In this document: in pieces, positions 17,499-27,016 of the stretch | Layout: each line of letters opens with the position of its first letter | How positions within the stretch are numbered: position 1 is the first letter of the stretch | Assembly (NCBI RefSeq): GCF_002198115.1 | Contig: NZ_NGNR01000002.1 | Span: 248,001-312,000, forward strand | Length of the DNA stretch: 64,000 bases | Origin: Robiginitalea sediminis | Lineage (GTDB): Bacteria > Bacteroidota > Bacteroidia > Flavobacteriales > Flavobacteriaceae | Direction of reading: 5' to 3' | Notes under the pieces: generated by a model | Told to the model about the DNA's origin: nothing | The model's input: only the letters and a program-made list of their open reading frames with translations | Databases searched by the model: none | Program-made: the position numbers and the translations under genes

Positions 17499-18737
17499 CT
17501 ATGGGTTTAATTGGATTTCCTTTTCAGGGGTATGTACGGTTTCAGATGTCTTTTCAGATGCCAACTGACCTTTTCGCAATTCGTAGGCACAAAAAACAAA
17601 GACCACCACCAAATAGGGTTGATTTATTATCGTTTGCAGGCTAAGCATGTAGACGTACATGGAAAGCAACAGGCAGAATACCATAAAGCGGTACTTTCCC
17701 GCTATGCGCAGCGATCCCAACAAGTAGTAGGCCAACAAGGCAAGAAAGGCGAGAAAGGCAAAAATACCGGCATCGGCCCAAACCCCGATTATCGTATTAT
17801 GGCCCCGTATGCTTACGCCAAACTGTACGCCATTGCCCAGAATGGGATTCTCTTCGATGTACCCCATCATATTGCGGAGCAGGACATCCCGTTCCGAAAG
17901 GTTTATTTCACTGTAGTTGAAGGTCAGGACGTTTACAATATCATCCACCCGTTCCAACTGTGCGGTATTGAGCCACCCCTTGCTTACTGCAGTGCTGTAC
18001 AGGATTACCAGAAGTGAAGGTATGGCTATGGCTGAATACAAAAAGCGCTTGGCATTGAACCATTTCCTGTAAATAATGGCCATTACCAGAATTAAAACCA
18101 GGAAACCGGTTTTCGAAAATGTCAACAGGATGGCGAAGACGGAGATCAGGACAGCAGCCGTTTTGAGTAGCCTGCCCCTTGGGCTTTTGGGCTCGAAATA
18201 ATACTTCACGAGGATTAACCCGAGTATGGCAGACAGGCACGCATTGTTCGCATCGCCATAGACGCCCCCGGAGCGGTTGAGACCATATTCATAGACTCCG
18301 TCGTAGTCCAGGGAGAAATTGAAATAATAAAACAGGATGGTCAGCATAGAGCTAATCACAAACGTGACCATCAGGAGTTTGCGAACCTTGAACTGGGAAG
18401 ATTCATTGCTGAGGAAAACGGCAAAAGCCCAGAGGTAAATAAGCGGGATAAAGCTCGGCAGTAAACGGTGAGGCTCTGTTTCGTGTACCAGGTTGGCAAT
18501 GAGGGCGAAAAAAAAATAGATGAGGTAAAAAAAGAACCAAAGGTAAATACCGGGTGCAAACTTTTCCCGGTACCGGAACCACAGGATACCGCCGAAAAGG
18601 ACCACGATTACATTCAGGTAGGCGAAGGCCTGTACAATGGTTTCCGAGGCACCGCTGAATTTGGCGAGGAAGGCCTGTATATTCAGGACGCTGAATACAA
18701 GGGGGACAAAAAATAAAAGTCGTACAAGTTTTGTCAT
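17499..18737 (-). CDS. wzy: O-antigen ligase/Wzy-like polymerase
   Basis: This protein of about 412 residues is nearly all hydrophobic, with roughly ten to twelve membrane spans and a large extracytoplasmic loop around 230-310, the layout of Wzy polymerases and WaaL ligases. It would join lipid-linked repeat units in the periplasm. I use the ATG at 18737 (MTKLVRLLFFVPLVF), which overlaps the preceding GT4 stop as ATGA; an upstream start at 18767 would overlap more. Polymerase rather than ligase is inferred from its place next to the flippase and PglC-type gene. The charged tail (KTSETVHTPEKEIQ) is cytoplasmic or periplasmic. Confidence 0.85.
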   Translation of the reverse strand: MTKLVRLLFFVPLVFSVLNIQAFLAKFSGASETIVQAFAYLNVIVVLFGGILWFRYREKFAPGIYLWFFFYLIYFFFALIANLVHETEPHRLLPSFIPLIYLWAFAVFLSNESSQFKVRKLLMVTFVISSMLTILFYYFNFSLDYDGVYEYGLNRSGGVYGDANNACLSAILGLILVKYYFEPKSPRGRLLKTAAVLISVFAILLTFSKTGFLVLILVMAIIYRKWFNAKRFLYSAIAIPSLLVILYSTAVSKGWLNTAQLERVDDIVNVLTFNYSEINLSERDVLLRNMMGYIEENPILGNGVQFGVSIRGHNTIIGVWADAGIFAFLAFLALLAYYLLGSLRIAGKYRFMVFCLLLSMYVYMLSLQTIINQPYLVVVFVFCAYELRKGQLASEKTSETVHTPEKEIQLNP

Positions 18738-19810
18738 TGTGTCGCCTTTGCCAAAAGACCCATCCATTGACTGTAAATGGCATCTGTCGAATAGCGGTCG
18801 AGGCTGCTTATGCCGTTTCGGCCCAGGGTTTCCCTGAGCTCCCTATTATCCATTAATGCTGCCAGTTCCTGTTGCATTGCTTTAATATCCTGGTCTGGAA
18901 CCAGCAAGCCATTTTGGCGGTGTTCAATCATATCCGAGGGACCCGTAATGCAATCGTATGCGATGCACGCCGTACCCTGAGAAAGGGCTTCGAGGAGTAC
19001 CATAGGCAGGCCTTCGAAGCGGGAGGGAAGGATAAAAATGGCCGATTCCAACAGGATAGGTTGGATATCCGACCTGAAACCCGGGAATGAAACCTGAGAC
19101 TCCAACCCCAAATCATTAACGCGCTGAGAGAGGAAATGTTTTCCTTCCGCCCCGTCTCCAATGATGCGCAACCGCCAGTCAGGCCTTTCCCTGAGCACGG
19201 GACCGGCAATTTCCAGGAGGTTGTCGAACCCCTTGTGGTGGTACCGGTTCAGATTTCCAACTGCGACTATATCCTGCTTCCGCTGAGCATGATACTCCAC
19301 TGCTGGTACAAAGGTACACGGATTGGGCATTACGGCAACCTGGCACCCCAGTTCCCGGAAGAAAGGGATATCATAGGAGGTGAGCACGGTAACGGCGTTT
19401 GCTTTGCGGTAAACTTTCTTCCAGGCCAGTTTGGTAAGCCAGGCCGGGGCTTCGAGTTGCAGATGGTTGTTGTGTTCCGAAACCACCACAGGGATTCGAA
19501 ATAGCCGGCATGCCAGGATGGCAACCAGATTCATCAGGGTCAGAAAGGAAATAGCGGCATCCGGCCTGTCCGCCTTTTTGCGATAAAGCCTGACCAGGTG
19601 GAAAAGCGCATTTATCTTGGCATTGGGAAGCACTTTTTTGTTGAAGTGCAGGCGTTGAACCTGCGGGTCTATGGGGTATGCATCTTCCCCATCCTTGAAG
19701 GTTATTAGCCGCACCTGGTGCCCTTCCTGGCAGAATTTATTCACCAGGATACTCATAACACGTTCTGCGCCTCCACCCCTTATGGTACTAATAATAAAAT
19801 CGATCTTCAT
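18734..19810 (-). CDS. GT4 family glycosyltransferase (paralogue of the gene at 12357)
   Basis: This 358-residue GT-B enzyme starts MKIDFIISTIRGGGAERVMS. It shares SEHNNH, VMPNPCTF, NRYHHKGFDNLL and the EX7E region EGLPMVLLEALSQG (near 265-278) with the gene at 12357-13481, so both belong to one GT4 subgroup. It should add a sugar to the growing repeat unit in the cytoplasm. Its start overlaps the flippase stop as TAATG, and its stop overlaps the polymerase start as ATGA, so the three are translationally coupled. Confidence 0.9.
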   Translation of the reverse strand: MKIDFIISTIRGGGAERVMSILVNKFCQEGHQVRLITFKDGEDAYPIDPQVQRLHFNKKVLPNAKINALFHLVRLYRKKADRPDAAISFLTLMNLVAILACRLFRIPVVVSEHNNHLQLEAPAWLTKLAWKKVYRKANAVTVLTSYDIPFFRELGCQVAVMPNPCTFVPAVEYHAQRKQDIVAVGNLNRYHHKGFDNLLEIAGPVLRERPDWRLRIIGDGAEGKHFLSQRVNDLGLESQVSFPGFRSDIQPILLESAIFILPSRFEGLPMVLLEALSQGTACIAYDCITGPSDMIEHRQNGLLVPDQDIKAMQQELAALMDNRELRETLGRNGISSLDRYSTDAIYSQWMGLLAKATQ

Positions 19811-21165
19811 TAGTTACTTGCTGCCGGTGTTGTATGGTTGAATTTCCCTTTCAACGAATATGTAACGTAAATAAAAGAACAAATGATATAAACAATGGTA
19901 GTGGCGAGGACCAGGCCATAAATACCGTACAGTTTAATCAGGATATAATTCAGTGCGAGGTTCAGGAGCATGTTCCAGAAGGAAACCCACGCCATAAAGG
20001 CATTTCGGTTGGCTGCTGTGAGGTATTTAACACAGACCAAAGTACAGAGGTAAAATGGCACGTAAATCAGCGCAATTTGCTGAAGTGCCCCAACTACCGA
20101 GGTGTCTTCTGCGTCGAAGGCACCCCGTTCGAACACCAGGGCAATAATATCGTAGGAGAGCAGGATGAGGATGGTGCAGACAAAAGCGCCAAGTCCGAAG
20201 ACGAGCAGTAGGATTTTCTTGAGTAATTCCCTTGCCTTGCGCAAATCCCTGGCCATAAGCCTGGAAAAATGGGGGAGCAGCACATTTCCGATTGCGAGTA
20301 CCATTATCCCAACCACGAAGGTGGGGATCTTAATCCCGTATTTGATGGTCGCCAATGAGCCCACAACCATTTGCGATGCAAAAAACTGATCTACAAAATT
20401 ATTCACCCCGGTCAGGAATCCAGAGGTGAGCTTGGCGGGGTACTGACGCAGCATGGTTCTCATGTTGTCATTTAACCGGATGGGGCCAAATGACAGCATC
20501 TTCCGCCTGAGGGCAATAATGAGCAGGAAGGTAAATTCGACACCCGTCCCGCACAGGAGTCCATAAGCCAGGACATAATCACCTAGGGTATCCCTCATGA
20601 ACAGGACAAAAAGGATGGTCAGCATGGGGGTGAAAATCCCGGATATGGTGGAAAGGAAAAATTTGTTTTCAATCTCCAGAAGGGAGGACAGGAATCCGGA
20701 ATAGGCCCATAAGAGCATACAGGGCAACACCAGGTAAAACTGCTTACGGACCAGGTCGTAGTACGATGCGGTGTGCCCGGCAAAGAATTCCTCCAGGAAA
20801 AAATAGACCAATACCAGGACACATAGCGAAATAAATGCCGCCAATGCGGTAAGACACAGGACGGTAAAACTCTGAAATTCCCTGATTTTCCGGGTACTGC
20901 TTATTTCGTAGATATAGTTGGGAACGAAGAGTTGTTTCAGCGCACCTATAAATACCGTCTGAACAAAGGAAGGGATTAAAAGGGCGATGAAATAAGTGTC
21001 CAGAAATTCGGATAAGCCAAAGGTGGAACCCACGAGGGTCTCTTTAAAAAAGGCCACAATTTTGACCAGGAAAACCACCGATCCCACCACCAGCATGTTG
21101 AGGAAGAGTCCGGGTTGGAAAAAAGGCTTCAGAACCTCCCTGAAATTTTGGAAACGACCTGGCAT
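19810..21165 (-). CDS. MurJ/Wzx-type lipid-linked oligosaccharide flippase
   Basis: This membrane protein has about twelve to fourteen spans and belongs to the MurJ/MviN branch of the MOP superfamily. Visible marks are FFKETLVGSTFG and LDTYF..A..IPSF in the first spans, VLLPHFSRL in the middle, and ERGAFDAEDT in a later loop, all typical of MurJ-like proteins. It likely flips the lipid-linked repeat unit to the periplasm. I choose the ATG at 21165 (MPGRFQNF, 451 residues) because a TAGATTTG promoter element at 21211-21218 overlaps the alternative TTG start at 21213. It is the first gene of the long minus-strand operon. Housekeeping MurJ is usually elsewhere, so I infer a dedicated polysaccharide flippase. 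Confidence 0.87.
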   Translation of the reverse strand: MPGRFQNFREVLKPFFQPGLFLNMLVVGSVVFLVKIVAFFKETLVGSTFGLSEFLDTYFIALLIPSFVQTVFIGALKQLFVPNYIYEISSTRKIREFQSFTVLCLTALAAFISLCVLVLVYFFLEEFFAGHTASYYDLVRKQFYLVLPCMLLWAYSGFLSSLLEIENKFFLSTISGIFTPMLTILFVLFMRDTLGDYVLAYGLLCGTGVEFTFLLIIALRRKMLSFGPIRLNDNMRTMLRQYPAKLTSGFLTGVNNFVDQFFASQMVVGSLATIKYGIKIPTFVVGIMVLAIGNVLLPHFSRLMARDLRKARELLKKILLLVFGLGAFVCTILILLSYDIIALVFERGAFDAEDTSVVGALQQIALIYVPFYLCTLVCVKYLTAANRNAFMAWVSFWNMLLNLALNYILIKLYGIYGLVLATTIVYIICSFIYVTYSLKGKFNHTTPAASN

Positions 21166-21210
21166 GTATGAGGAATTTCTTGAGTCGCTCAGCGCGGATT
21201 TGGAATGGGC

Positions 21211-21218
21211 CAAATCTA
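21211..21218 (-). promoter_or_regulatory. Candidate -7 promoter element for the polysaccharide operon
   Basis: The minus strand reads TAGATTTG, an exact match to the Bacteroidota -7 consensus TAnnTTTG. Transcription would start about 45 bases before the flippase ATG at 21165. I do not see a well-spaced -33 TTTG, so the call rests on the -7 element and position. Confidence 0.5.
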
Positions 21219-21442
21219 CATATAAATTCTCGCTTCCCTAAGGGTACCGGACAAACCAAAGGAATATCCGCTGAGTGGTAGCCCTGCCTCAAAAAAGTGG
21301 CATTCGTTTTTCCCGGAACCAGAGGACTGGCGATACTTTATCGGGTGAATCACACGATTCAACGATTAGGCTGAAGGAACAAGTCAGATGGCATCCCCAT
21401 TGCTTTATAAAAGTGTAATTTCAACTCAAATAATAAAGTTTT

Positions 21443-22738
21443 ATGTCAGTAAAACCTGCAATCCGAAAGCAGAGGCGGATTCTGTTTCTGCTTACCCCTG
21501 TGGTTTTTGCGCTTCTCTGCAGTGCAGTAACCGTGAAGGCACAGGTCCGGTATGTTCATGAGTTTCACCAGGACCTTTCCAAGGCATTCGTGCTGGCCAT
21601 GGCATCGGACGCTGATACCCTTGTAGTTTCAGATTTGGGCCAGGTCTGGCAGTTAGGACCTATGCGTTTTGAGGGGGCTCGAAACAAAACGGTTGTCTTC
21701 GAACCAGGAGTTGAAATCGAAGCTATTTCCGGCGCATTTCCCCGCCCCACCCAGGCTTTTTTCGGATTTTTCAACTGTCGAAATATCACCCTTCTGGGTT
21801 CTGCAACCCCTATACGCATGCTAAAAGAGGAATATACCAAAGGAGAATGGCGGCATATATTCCTGATCCGGGGGTGTAGCGGGTTCCGGGCAGACGGCTT
21901 TGCCCTGTCCGACAGTGGGGGGGATGGGATAGAAATTTCGGGAAATACCCGGGTTCCGTATTCCGAGGATGTGGTCATTGCCAACTGCACCTCGATCAAT
22001 AACCGCAGACAGGGGATTTCCATTATTTCCGGAAAGTCCGTTTACATCCGTAATTGCATTTTTTCGGAGACCAAGGGAACCATGCCCGGAGCAGGGGCAG
22101 ATTTGGAACCCAATAAGCCTGAGGATGTTCTCGATGGGATTTATTTTGAGAATTGCCGCTTTGAAAACAACTTCAATTCCGGGGTCAAGCTGGCACTTCA
22201 TGAGTTAAACACCACATCGAGACCAGTGGATATCAGGTTCAGCGGTTGTGTCCTCTCCAATAATTTCCATCCGGACAACCCCCGGGTACCGGCAGAAATC
22301 ACCTTGTTGTCCAGCCCTGTAAATGGGGTAAAGGGGAAGGTGGTCTTTGAGGACTGCGTGGTTGAAAACAACAGCAATATGGCTGTTTATGCACGGAAGG
22401 ACGGGGACGCCTACCAGGTGGAATTTCGGAACTTTTTAGTGCGCAAAACCCGCTTGAAACCCGAAAAGCCACTGGTTTATCTGGAGGTTCCGGATTACCG
22501 GCAGGAATGCACGGCGGGAGGGTTTTTGTTTTCGTCCTTTTATGTGGATGACAACCTACCCAATGATCCGTTGGTCGTCCGGGGTTCCCGCATGGGCTCT
22601 TTGAAAGCCCTCCGGAACGTGAACGGGGTAATTACCCTACGCGGATCCCAAAACCCCGCTATCCGTTATATTAACTACGATCCTGAGCTCAACCAGGAGG
22701 TTGGCCTCAGGATCGTAACCCGCAACCAGGAGGATTAA
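21443..22738 (+). CDS. Secreted right-handed beta-helix protein
   Basis: This 431-residue protein has a signal peptide (hydrophobic 13-30, cleavage likely after VKA near 33) and then a right-handed parallel beta-helix of the pectate-lyase/NosD type. Motifs such as SGGDGIEI, NNRRQGISIISG and ADLEPNKPED lie on consecutive coils. These folds often bind, cleave or epimerise polysaccharides, but I see no certain catalytic residues. It is a paralogue of the helix domain of the convergent lipoprotein at 22747-25671, with only eight bases between the two genes. Position between two polysaccharide operons suggests it processes or binds the exported glycan in the periplasm or outside. Confidence 0.85.
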   Translation: MSVKPAIRKQRRILFLLTPVVFALLCSAVTVKAQVRYVHEFHQDLSKAFVLAMASDADTLVVSDLGQVWQLGPMRFEGARNKTVVFEPGVEIEAISGAFPRPTQAFFGFFNCRNITLLGSATPIRMLKEEYTKGEWRHIFLIRGCSGFRADGFALSDSGGDGIEISGNTRVPYSEDVVIANCTSINNRRQGISIISGKSVYIRNCIFSETKGTMPGAGADLEPNKPEDVLDGIYFENCRFENNFNSGVKLALHELNTTSRPVDIRFSGCVLSNNFHPDNPRVPAEITLLSSPVNGVKGKVVFEDCVVENNSNMAVYARKDGDAYQVEFRNFLVRKTRLKPEKPLVYLEVPDYRQECTAGGFLFSSFYVDDNLPNDPLVVRGSRMGSLKALRNVNGVITLRGSQNPAIRYINYDPELNQEVGLRIVTRNQED

Positions 22739-22746
22739 GCCCCCTC

Positions 22747-25671
22747 CTAGTTGACGTGGTTGTAGTTGATATTGGTATTAATGGCGTTGTCCAGACTTAT
22801 CCCGTATTGGAATCTGATCGGGTTGTTATAGGGTTCATCGATGGTGAAGGTCCCATTGATGTTTTTAATGACCATGTAATCCGGGCCTCCGAACCGGAGG
22901 AATGGCTGGTTGGCATTGTACTGCAGGTAAAAATTCTGGAAAGTCCAACCCCCGATACTGTTCATAACGGACGGGGAGGTTTGCAGGTCAATTGCCGGTA
23001 AATCATTGCGCTGCAACACATTGGTAGCCACGCAGTCGCGGAAGGTCACCGAGAACGCATCCCCGGACTTCTTGCTGTAGATAAGCCGTGTATGGCTTCC
23101 GCGGAAGGCAATACGATCGAAGGTGATATTTCCCTTAACCGGGTTGGCCTGGTCTCCGTGGACCAGCCGGATCTCTGCCCGGATGGACGGGTTGTCTGAA
23201 CTCCTCGCGTTCATGCTGAATTCGGAGTCCCGTACCGTGACACTCAGAGGCAGAGAGGAGGCATTCATCTTTTGGACCGATACCAGGAAGCCCGAGTTAT
23301 CGTTTCCGGAAAACTTGCAATTCGAAAAGTTGATGTTCACCAGGCGCTCCGATGGTTCATTGGGCTCGAGATCTACTCCTGTTTCCGGCAAAGTACCATT
23401 GGAATTCTCGAAGGTGGAATTCCGGACATAGACATCCTGGGCACTGATTATGGACATCCCCTGGCGCCGGTTATTGGTGGAAAGGACATCCTCCACGGTG
23501 ATATTACGGGAATATCCCTGAACTCCTGACCCGATATAGATTCCGTCCCCACCGCTATCGCGGATGGTCAGGCCCCGGATGGTGACGTTGTTGCTGCCCT
23601 CAATGACCAGGGCGTGACGACCTTCCCCTGAGGTGTACTCGTTTTTGTTCATCCGCATGGTAGCCCCGTATCCTTCTATAGTGATGTTGTTGCACTCGAA
23701 GAAATCGAGCATGCGGCTGTTATTGGTAGGGTAGGCCCCGGGCTTGGCCCGCAGGACCACTCCGGGTTCGAAGATGATCGTTTTGTTACTGATACGCCCA
23801 ATACGGGTAGGACGAATGATCCAATCGCCTGCCTGTTTGTCGATAACAATAGTGGCGTGGCTTGAATTCAGGGCATTTTCAAAAGCCTGGGTCGCGTCGG
23901 TGGCGTTCCAGCCAAAACTGGAAGCCAGGACCGCTCCGGGAGGAATATCAGAGCTGCCCCCACCTGTGGACCCACCGGTGCTCCCGCCAGTGTCCCCTCC
24001 GCTGCTGGATCCGGTTACGGTAATGGTCAGGGTATCGGAGTCGGTTAGACCTTCCGCATCGGTAACGGTTAGGGTTACTAGGTACTCGCCCGGGGTGGCG
24101 AAGGTGCGTACCGGGTTCTTGGCAGAAGACGGATCGTTGGTACTGAAATCCCAGTAATAGGATACAATACCGTTGTCGTCTGTGGAATTATTGGCATTAA
24201 AGGCCACCTCAAGGGGTGCCTGCCCGCTTAATACCGAGGCAAGCGCCTTGGCGGTAGGAGCCTGGTTCTGGGCGGCACTCTGGGCCTCGTTTACCGTAAT
24301 GGTAACACTGTCCGAATCCTTAAGACCCTCGGCATCTGTAACCGTAAGGGTCACGACATATTCCCCGGGTTCGGTGAAGGTGCGGCTCGGGTTTTTGGCG
24401 GAGGATGGGTCATTGGTGCCAAAATCCCAGAAGTAGCTCACAATTTCTTTATCATCTGTGGAATTTCCTGAGCTGAACTGCACGGTGAGGGGGGCTTCCC
24501 CGGAAGTAACTGAAGCCTGGGCATTGGCCACCGGGGCTTCGTTCGGGGCGGCCTCCACGGTAATGGTAACAGAAGCGGTGTCCGTCAGGCCCTGGGCATC
24601 GGTAACCGTAAGGACCACATTGTAGGTGCCGGCTGCGGTAAAGGTGTGGGTGGGGTTAATGGAGTTGGATGAACTTCCGTCCTTGAAATCCCACCGGTAA
24701 GACTGGATGGCATTGTCGTCTGAGGAGTCTTTACCCTCAAAGGCCACCTGCAGCGGGGCCTGGCCCGAAAGGGGGGTGGCAGCTGCAACGGCCTGAGGAG
24801 CAGCGTTCTCCGTGGTGCCTGAATCGCCCCCGGTGGTATCTCCTGTGGAGCCACTGCCGGTATCTGCAGGTTGCGGGTCCTCCACCTCTATGGCGGGGGC
24901 ATCTTCCGGGGCGTTATATGTAACGATGAGCTTGGGCCAGGCTTTGGAAGGGTGTTCCTTGGAAGCCAGGGCCAGGTCATTTCCATTGGCGTGGTAGAGG
25001 ATGAGCGTGGTTTTTTCCGGGGTTATGTCGGAGGCGCTCAATACAATTTCCTGCGTGCTTCCAGCCACATAGTTGTCGTTGATGGCCCCCAGACGTATGT
25101 CATTCTCAGGAGCCGTGTTGGAGGCAATGCTGGCTTCGTCCCAATTAGTGTCTACCCCTCTGTAAACGGCGATTTCCCCATCGCCCCCGTCTGTTGTTAC
25201 TGTAAACTGGAAGTTGACATCGGTAATATAGCCACCAATCTCGGCAATGGGAGAAAGGTCGAACATCAGGTAGCTGGTGCGGTTCCCCTCCTCGAGCCGG
25301 ATCAGGGGCTCATTAAAAGCCTTTCCGCTTTGCAGGTACACATCATCGGTTGGGGGGAAGGCCGTGGAGCGCGGTGCAAAGCCTTCTTCTATGCCGCCGT
25401 CAGTTTCGTCTGCAGGAGAATCTGCAGGGTCGTCTGCCGGGGTTTCCTCGGCAGTGTCGGAAGGCGTTTCTTCTTCGGTGGAATCTTCGGTAGTTTCATC
25501 CGAAGCGGAATCAGTTTGGGAATCGCCCTTGTTTACGGGTTTTTCCGTGGCGTTGAAGGTGGCGTCACTCAGGATGTCTGAGTCCTTGGTACAGGATAAA
25601 ATCAGTAGGCAGGGTAACAAAAAGCACAAAAAGATTCGGCTCCAGTAGATTCGGGTGGGGTGAAATCTCAT
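22747..25671 (-). CDS. Lipoprotein with DNRLRE-like, three PKD and right-handed beta-helix domains
   Basis: Using the ATG at 25671 gives 974 residues starting MRFHPTRIYW with a lipoprotein signal (LLILSC, Cys27); an upstream start at 25791 would bury the signal. An acidic, Ser/Thr/Asp/Glu-rich linker spans about 28-100, followed by a DNRLRE/CBM96-like domain (about 105-255), three PKD domains (about 289-372, 373-463, 464-553), a Gly/Ser linker and a beta-helix (about 580-974). The helix carries SGGDGIYIG, NNRRQGMSIIS and DLEPNEPSE and matches the convergent gene coil for coil. It is probably tethered to the outer membrane and faces polysaccharide. DNRLRE-like modules often accompany polysaccharide lyases; enzymatic activity is not proven. 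Confidence 0.88.
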   Translation of the reverse strand: MRFHPTRIYWSRIFLCFLLPCLLILSCTKDSDILSDATFNATEKPVNKGDSQTDSASDETTEDSTEEETPSDTAEETPADDPADSPADETDGGIEEGFAPRSTAFPPTDDVYLQSGKAFNEPLIRLEEGNRTSYLMFDLSPIAEIGGYITDVNFQFTVTTDGGDGEIAVYRGVDTNWDEASIASNTAPENDIRLGAINDNYVAGSTQEIVLSASDITPEKTTLILYHANGNDLALASKEHPSKAWPKLIVTYNAPEDAPAIEVEDPQPADTGSGSTGDTTGGDSGTTENAAPQAVAAATPLSGQAPLQVAFEGKDSSDDNAIQSYRWDFKDGSSSNSINPTHTFTAAGTYNVVLTVTDAQGLTDTASVTITVEAAPNEAPVANAQASVTSGEAPLTVQFSSGNSTDDKEIVSYFWDFGTNDPSSAKNPSRTFTEPGEYVVTLTVTDAEGLKDSDSVTITVNEAQSAAQNQAPTAKALASVLSGQAPLEVAFNANNSTDDNGIVSYYWDFSTNDPSSAKNPVRTFATPGEYLVTLTVTDAEGLTDSDTLTITVTGSSSGGDTGGSTGGSTGGGSSDIPPGAVLASSFGWNATDATQAFENALNSSHATIVIDKQAGDWIIRPTRIGRISNKTIIFEPGVVLRAKPGAYPTNNSRMLDFFECNNITIEGYGATMRMNKNEYTSGEGRHALVIEGSNNVTIRGLTIRDSGGDGIYIGSGVQGYSRNITVEDVLSTNNRRQGMSIISAQDVYVRNSTFENSNGTLPETGVDLEPNEPSERLVNINFSNCKFSGNDNSGFLVSVQKMNASSLPLSVTVRDSEFSMNARSSDNPSIRAEIRLVHGDQANPVKGNITFDRIAFRGSHTRLIYSKKSGDAFSVTFRDCVATNVLQRNDLPAIDLQTSPSVMNSIGGWTFQNFYLQYNANQPFLRFGGPDYMVIKNINGTFTIDEPYNNPIRFQYGISLDNAINTNINYNHVN

Positions 25672-25996
25672 GGGTTGATGTGGGGGTTTACGGCAGGATG
25701 TTTGTCTTCTTTTTTTCTTAACCGCAATCGCCGGTGAAAATTGCATTTTTTTCGATGAAATGCATCCGGGGTCTGATTTACTTATTAACACCCGTTGTTA
25801 ATTTCCTACAAACGATAGCAGCGTTCTTTCGATTTTTACCTTTTACGGATGAAACTGTGCATTTGGACGATAAAGAAGGTGCTTTTTAACGGTTTTTTGG
25901 CAAAAAAATCGATGAACTGCACAAACGCCTGTAATCCTACAGGAAACTGCGGGAAAATTCGTTAGATCGCTTAAGGAAAGTAAGTTGGCTGAAGGC
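25672..25996. other. Non-coding region upstream of the beta-helix lipoprotein
   Basis: This 325-base stretch separates the lipoprotein gene from the end of the sulfotransferase operon, both on the minus strand. It has a perfect inverted repeat at 25784-25802 and, just upstream on the minus strand (25809-25817), a near-promoter TATCGTTTG in which the spacer is one base longer than TAnnTTTG. I saw no RNA gene and no terminator hairpin with a T run after the sulfotransferase stop. Confidence 0.4.
25784..25802. promoter_or_regulatory. Inverted repeat, possible operator
   Basis: ATTAACA and TGTTAAT form a perfect 7-bp inverted repeat around a five-base spacer. It lies about 113-131 bases upstream of the lipoprotein ATG at 25671 and a few bases downstream of a promoter-like TATCGTTTG on the minus strand. 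That position fits a repressor operator, but no regulator gene is in the window. Confidence 0.4.
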
Positions 25997-27016
25997 CTAA
26001 TGCCCCAGACTGAGGTTTCTCAGCTTTTCGTAGACCCCTAAAGCACGTTTCCTCAGGACTGGGTCACATGACAGCTCCGGGTAGGAGGTGGGCTTGTGTT
26101 TATCGCCCACGGAAACCGCAGGGGTAAAATCCAGAATTTTCTGGAGGGAAGAGTAAACGGCCTCCGGATTGCGGATGAGATCCTCGAAAGCCACCAGATG
26201 GATACCGGTGAGGTCCTGGCCAAGAAGGTATTCGTAGTAATTGATCCAGTTGTATATCCAATAATCGAGAGAATCCGTACTGAATTCAGACCTTCTGGAC
26301 TGGAAATCCTCGAGGAGTATAAACGGCTTGTGCCCTTTGCCGAATTCGTGGTGCCCGAGGTAATTGAAGTAATCGAGCATGAAGGGGTCGGACTCCTGAT
26401 CCGCACTGAAACTTTTATGGAGTTTCATCAGGGAATTGGCATGGGTAACCGGGTCCCTGAAGAGCATAATGATATGGCTGTTCTCCAATTGCCTGAGCGC
26501 GTCCAGCCTCAGGATGTTGTTGTTGTTTTTAGAAATGTAGCGCTGTTTACCCTTGGAGTGGCAAACCAGGTTGACGTACACCTTATATTTTTCAAGCACC
26601 TCGGCAGGCACTTCATGAGGCAGTAGCCCATCCCCGATATAGCTGTCTTTCAAAAAGGCTTTCCAAAAGAATTCATCGAATTCTTCCGGAGAATTGCCGT
26701 CTACCATAATCCCGTCTCCGTGCGCCCGTTCCTGGGTTTCCAGTTTCAGTTTCTTATTCCATAGGTTTGGCGCCAGCACAATGGGCATGTTGGAATACTG
26801 CAAGGAGGCGAAATTTCCGGTTTCGAAAAGGCCGCGCATCAGGGCAGTTGTCCCGGCCCGGGCCAGACCCGAAACAAAGACATATTGGGTAACAGGGGTT
26901 TTGGCGGCTTTTTGTCCATGGAGCATTTGGTCCATTTCCATGGAGGCGCGCGCCAGGAAGTAGTTATTCAGATAGAAGCGGTGTAGCGCCTTTTCACTTG
27001 CCGAATACCCTGCCAT
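25997..27016 (-). CDS. PAPS-dependent sulfotransferase family protein
   Basis: This 339-residue cytoplasmic protein has the two PAPS-binding elements of sulfotransferases: the 5'-phosphosulfate loop SGLARAGTTALM at 49-60, and the 3'-phosphate region FRDPVTHANSLMK around 185-197. It would transfer sulfate from PAPS to a hydroxyl or amino group, probably of a glycan. The C-terminal region follows the usual family plan, with VAFEDLIRNPEAVYSSL. Its start overlaps the stop of the small membrane protein gene by 23 bases. It is the last gene of a six-gene operon that also contains a second sulfotransferase and an ASST-like protein. Confidence 0.88.
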   Translation of the reverse strand: MAGYSASEKALHRFYLNNYFLARASMEMDQMLHGQKAAKTPVTQYVFVSGLARAGTTALMRGLFETGNFASLQYSNMPIVLAPNLWNKKLKLETQERAHGDGIMVDGNSPEEFDEFFWKAFLKDSYIGDGLLPHEVPAEVLEKYKVYVNLVCHSKGKQRYISKNNNNILRLDALRQLENSHIIMLFRDPVTHANSLMKLHKSFSADQESDPFMLDYFNYLGHHEFGKGHKPFILLEDFQSRRSEFSTDSLDYWIYNWINYYEYLLGQDLTGIHLVAFEDLIRNPEAVYSSLQKILDFTPAVSVGDKHKPTSYPELSCDPVLRKRALGVYEKLRNLSLGH

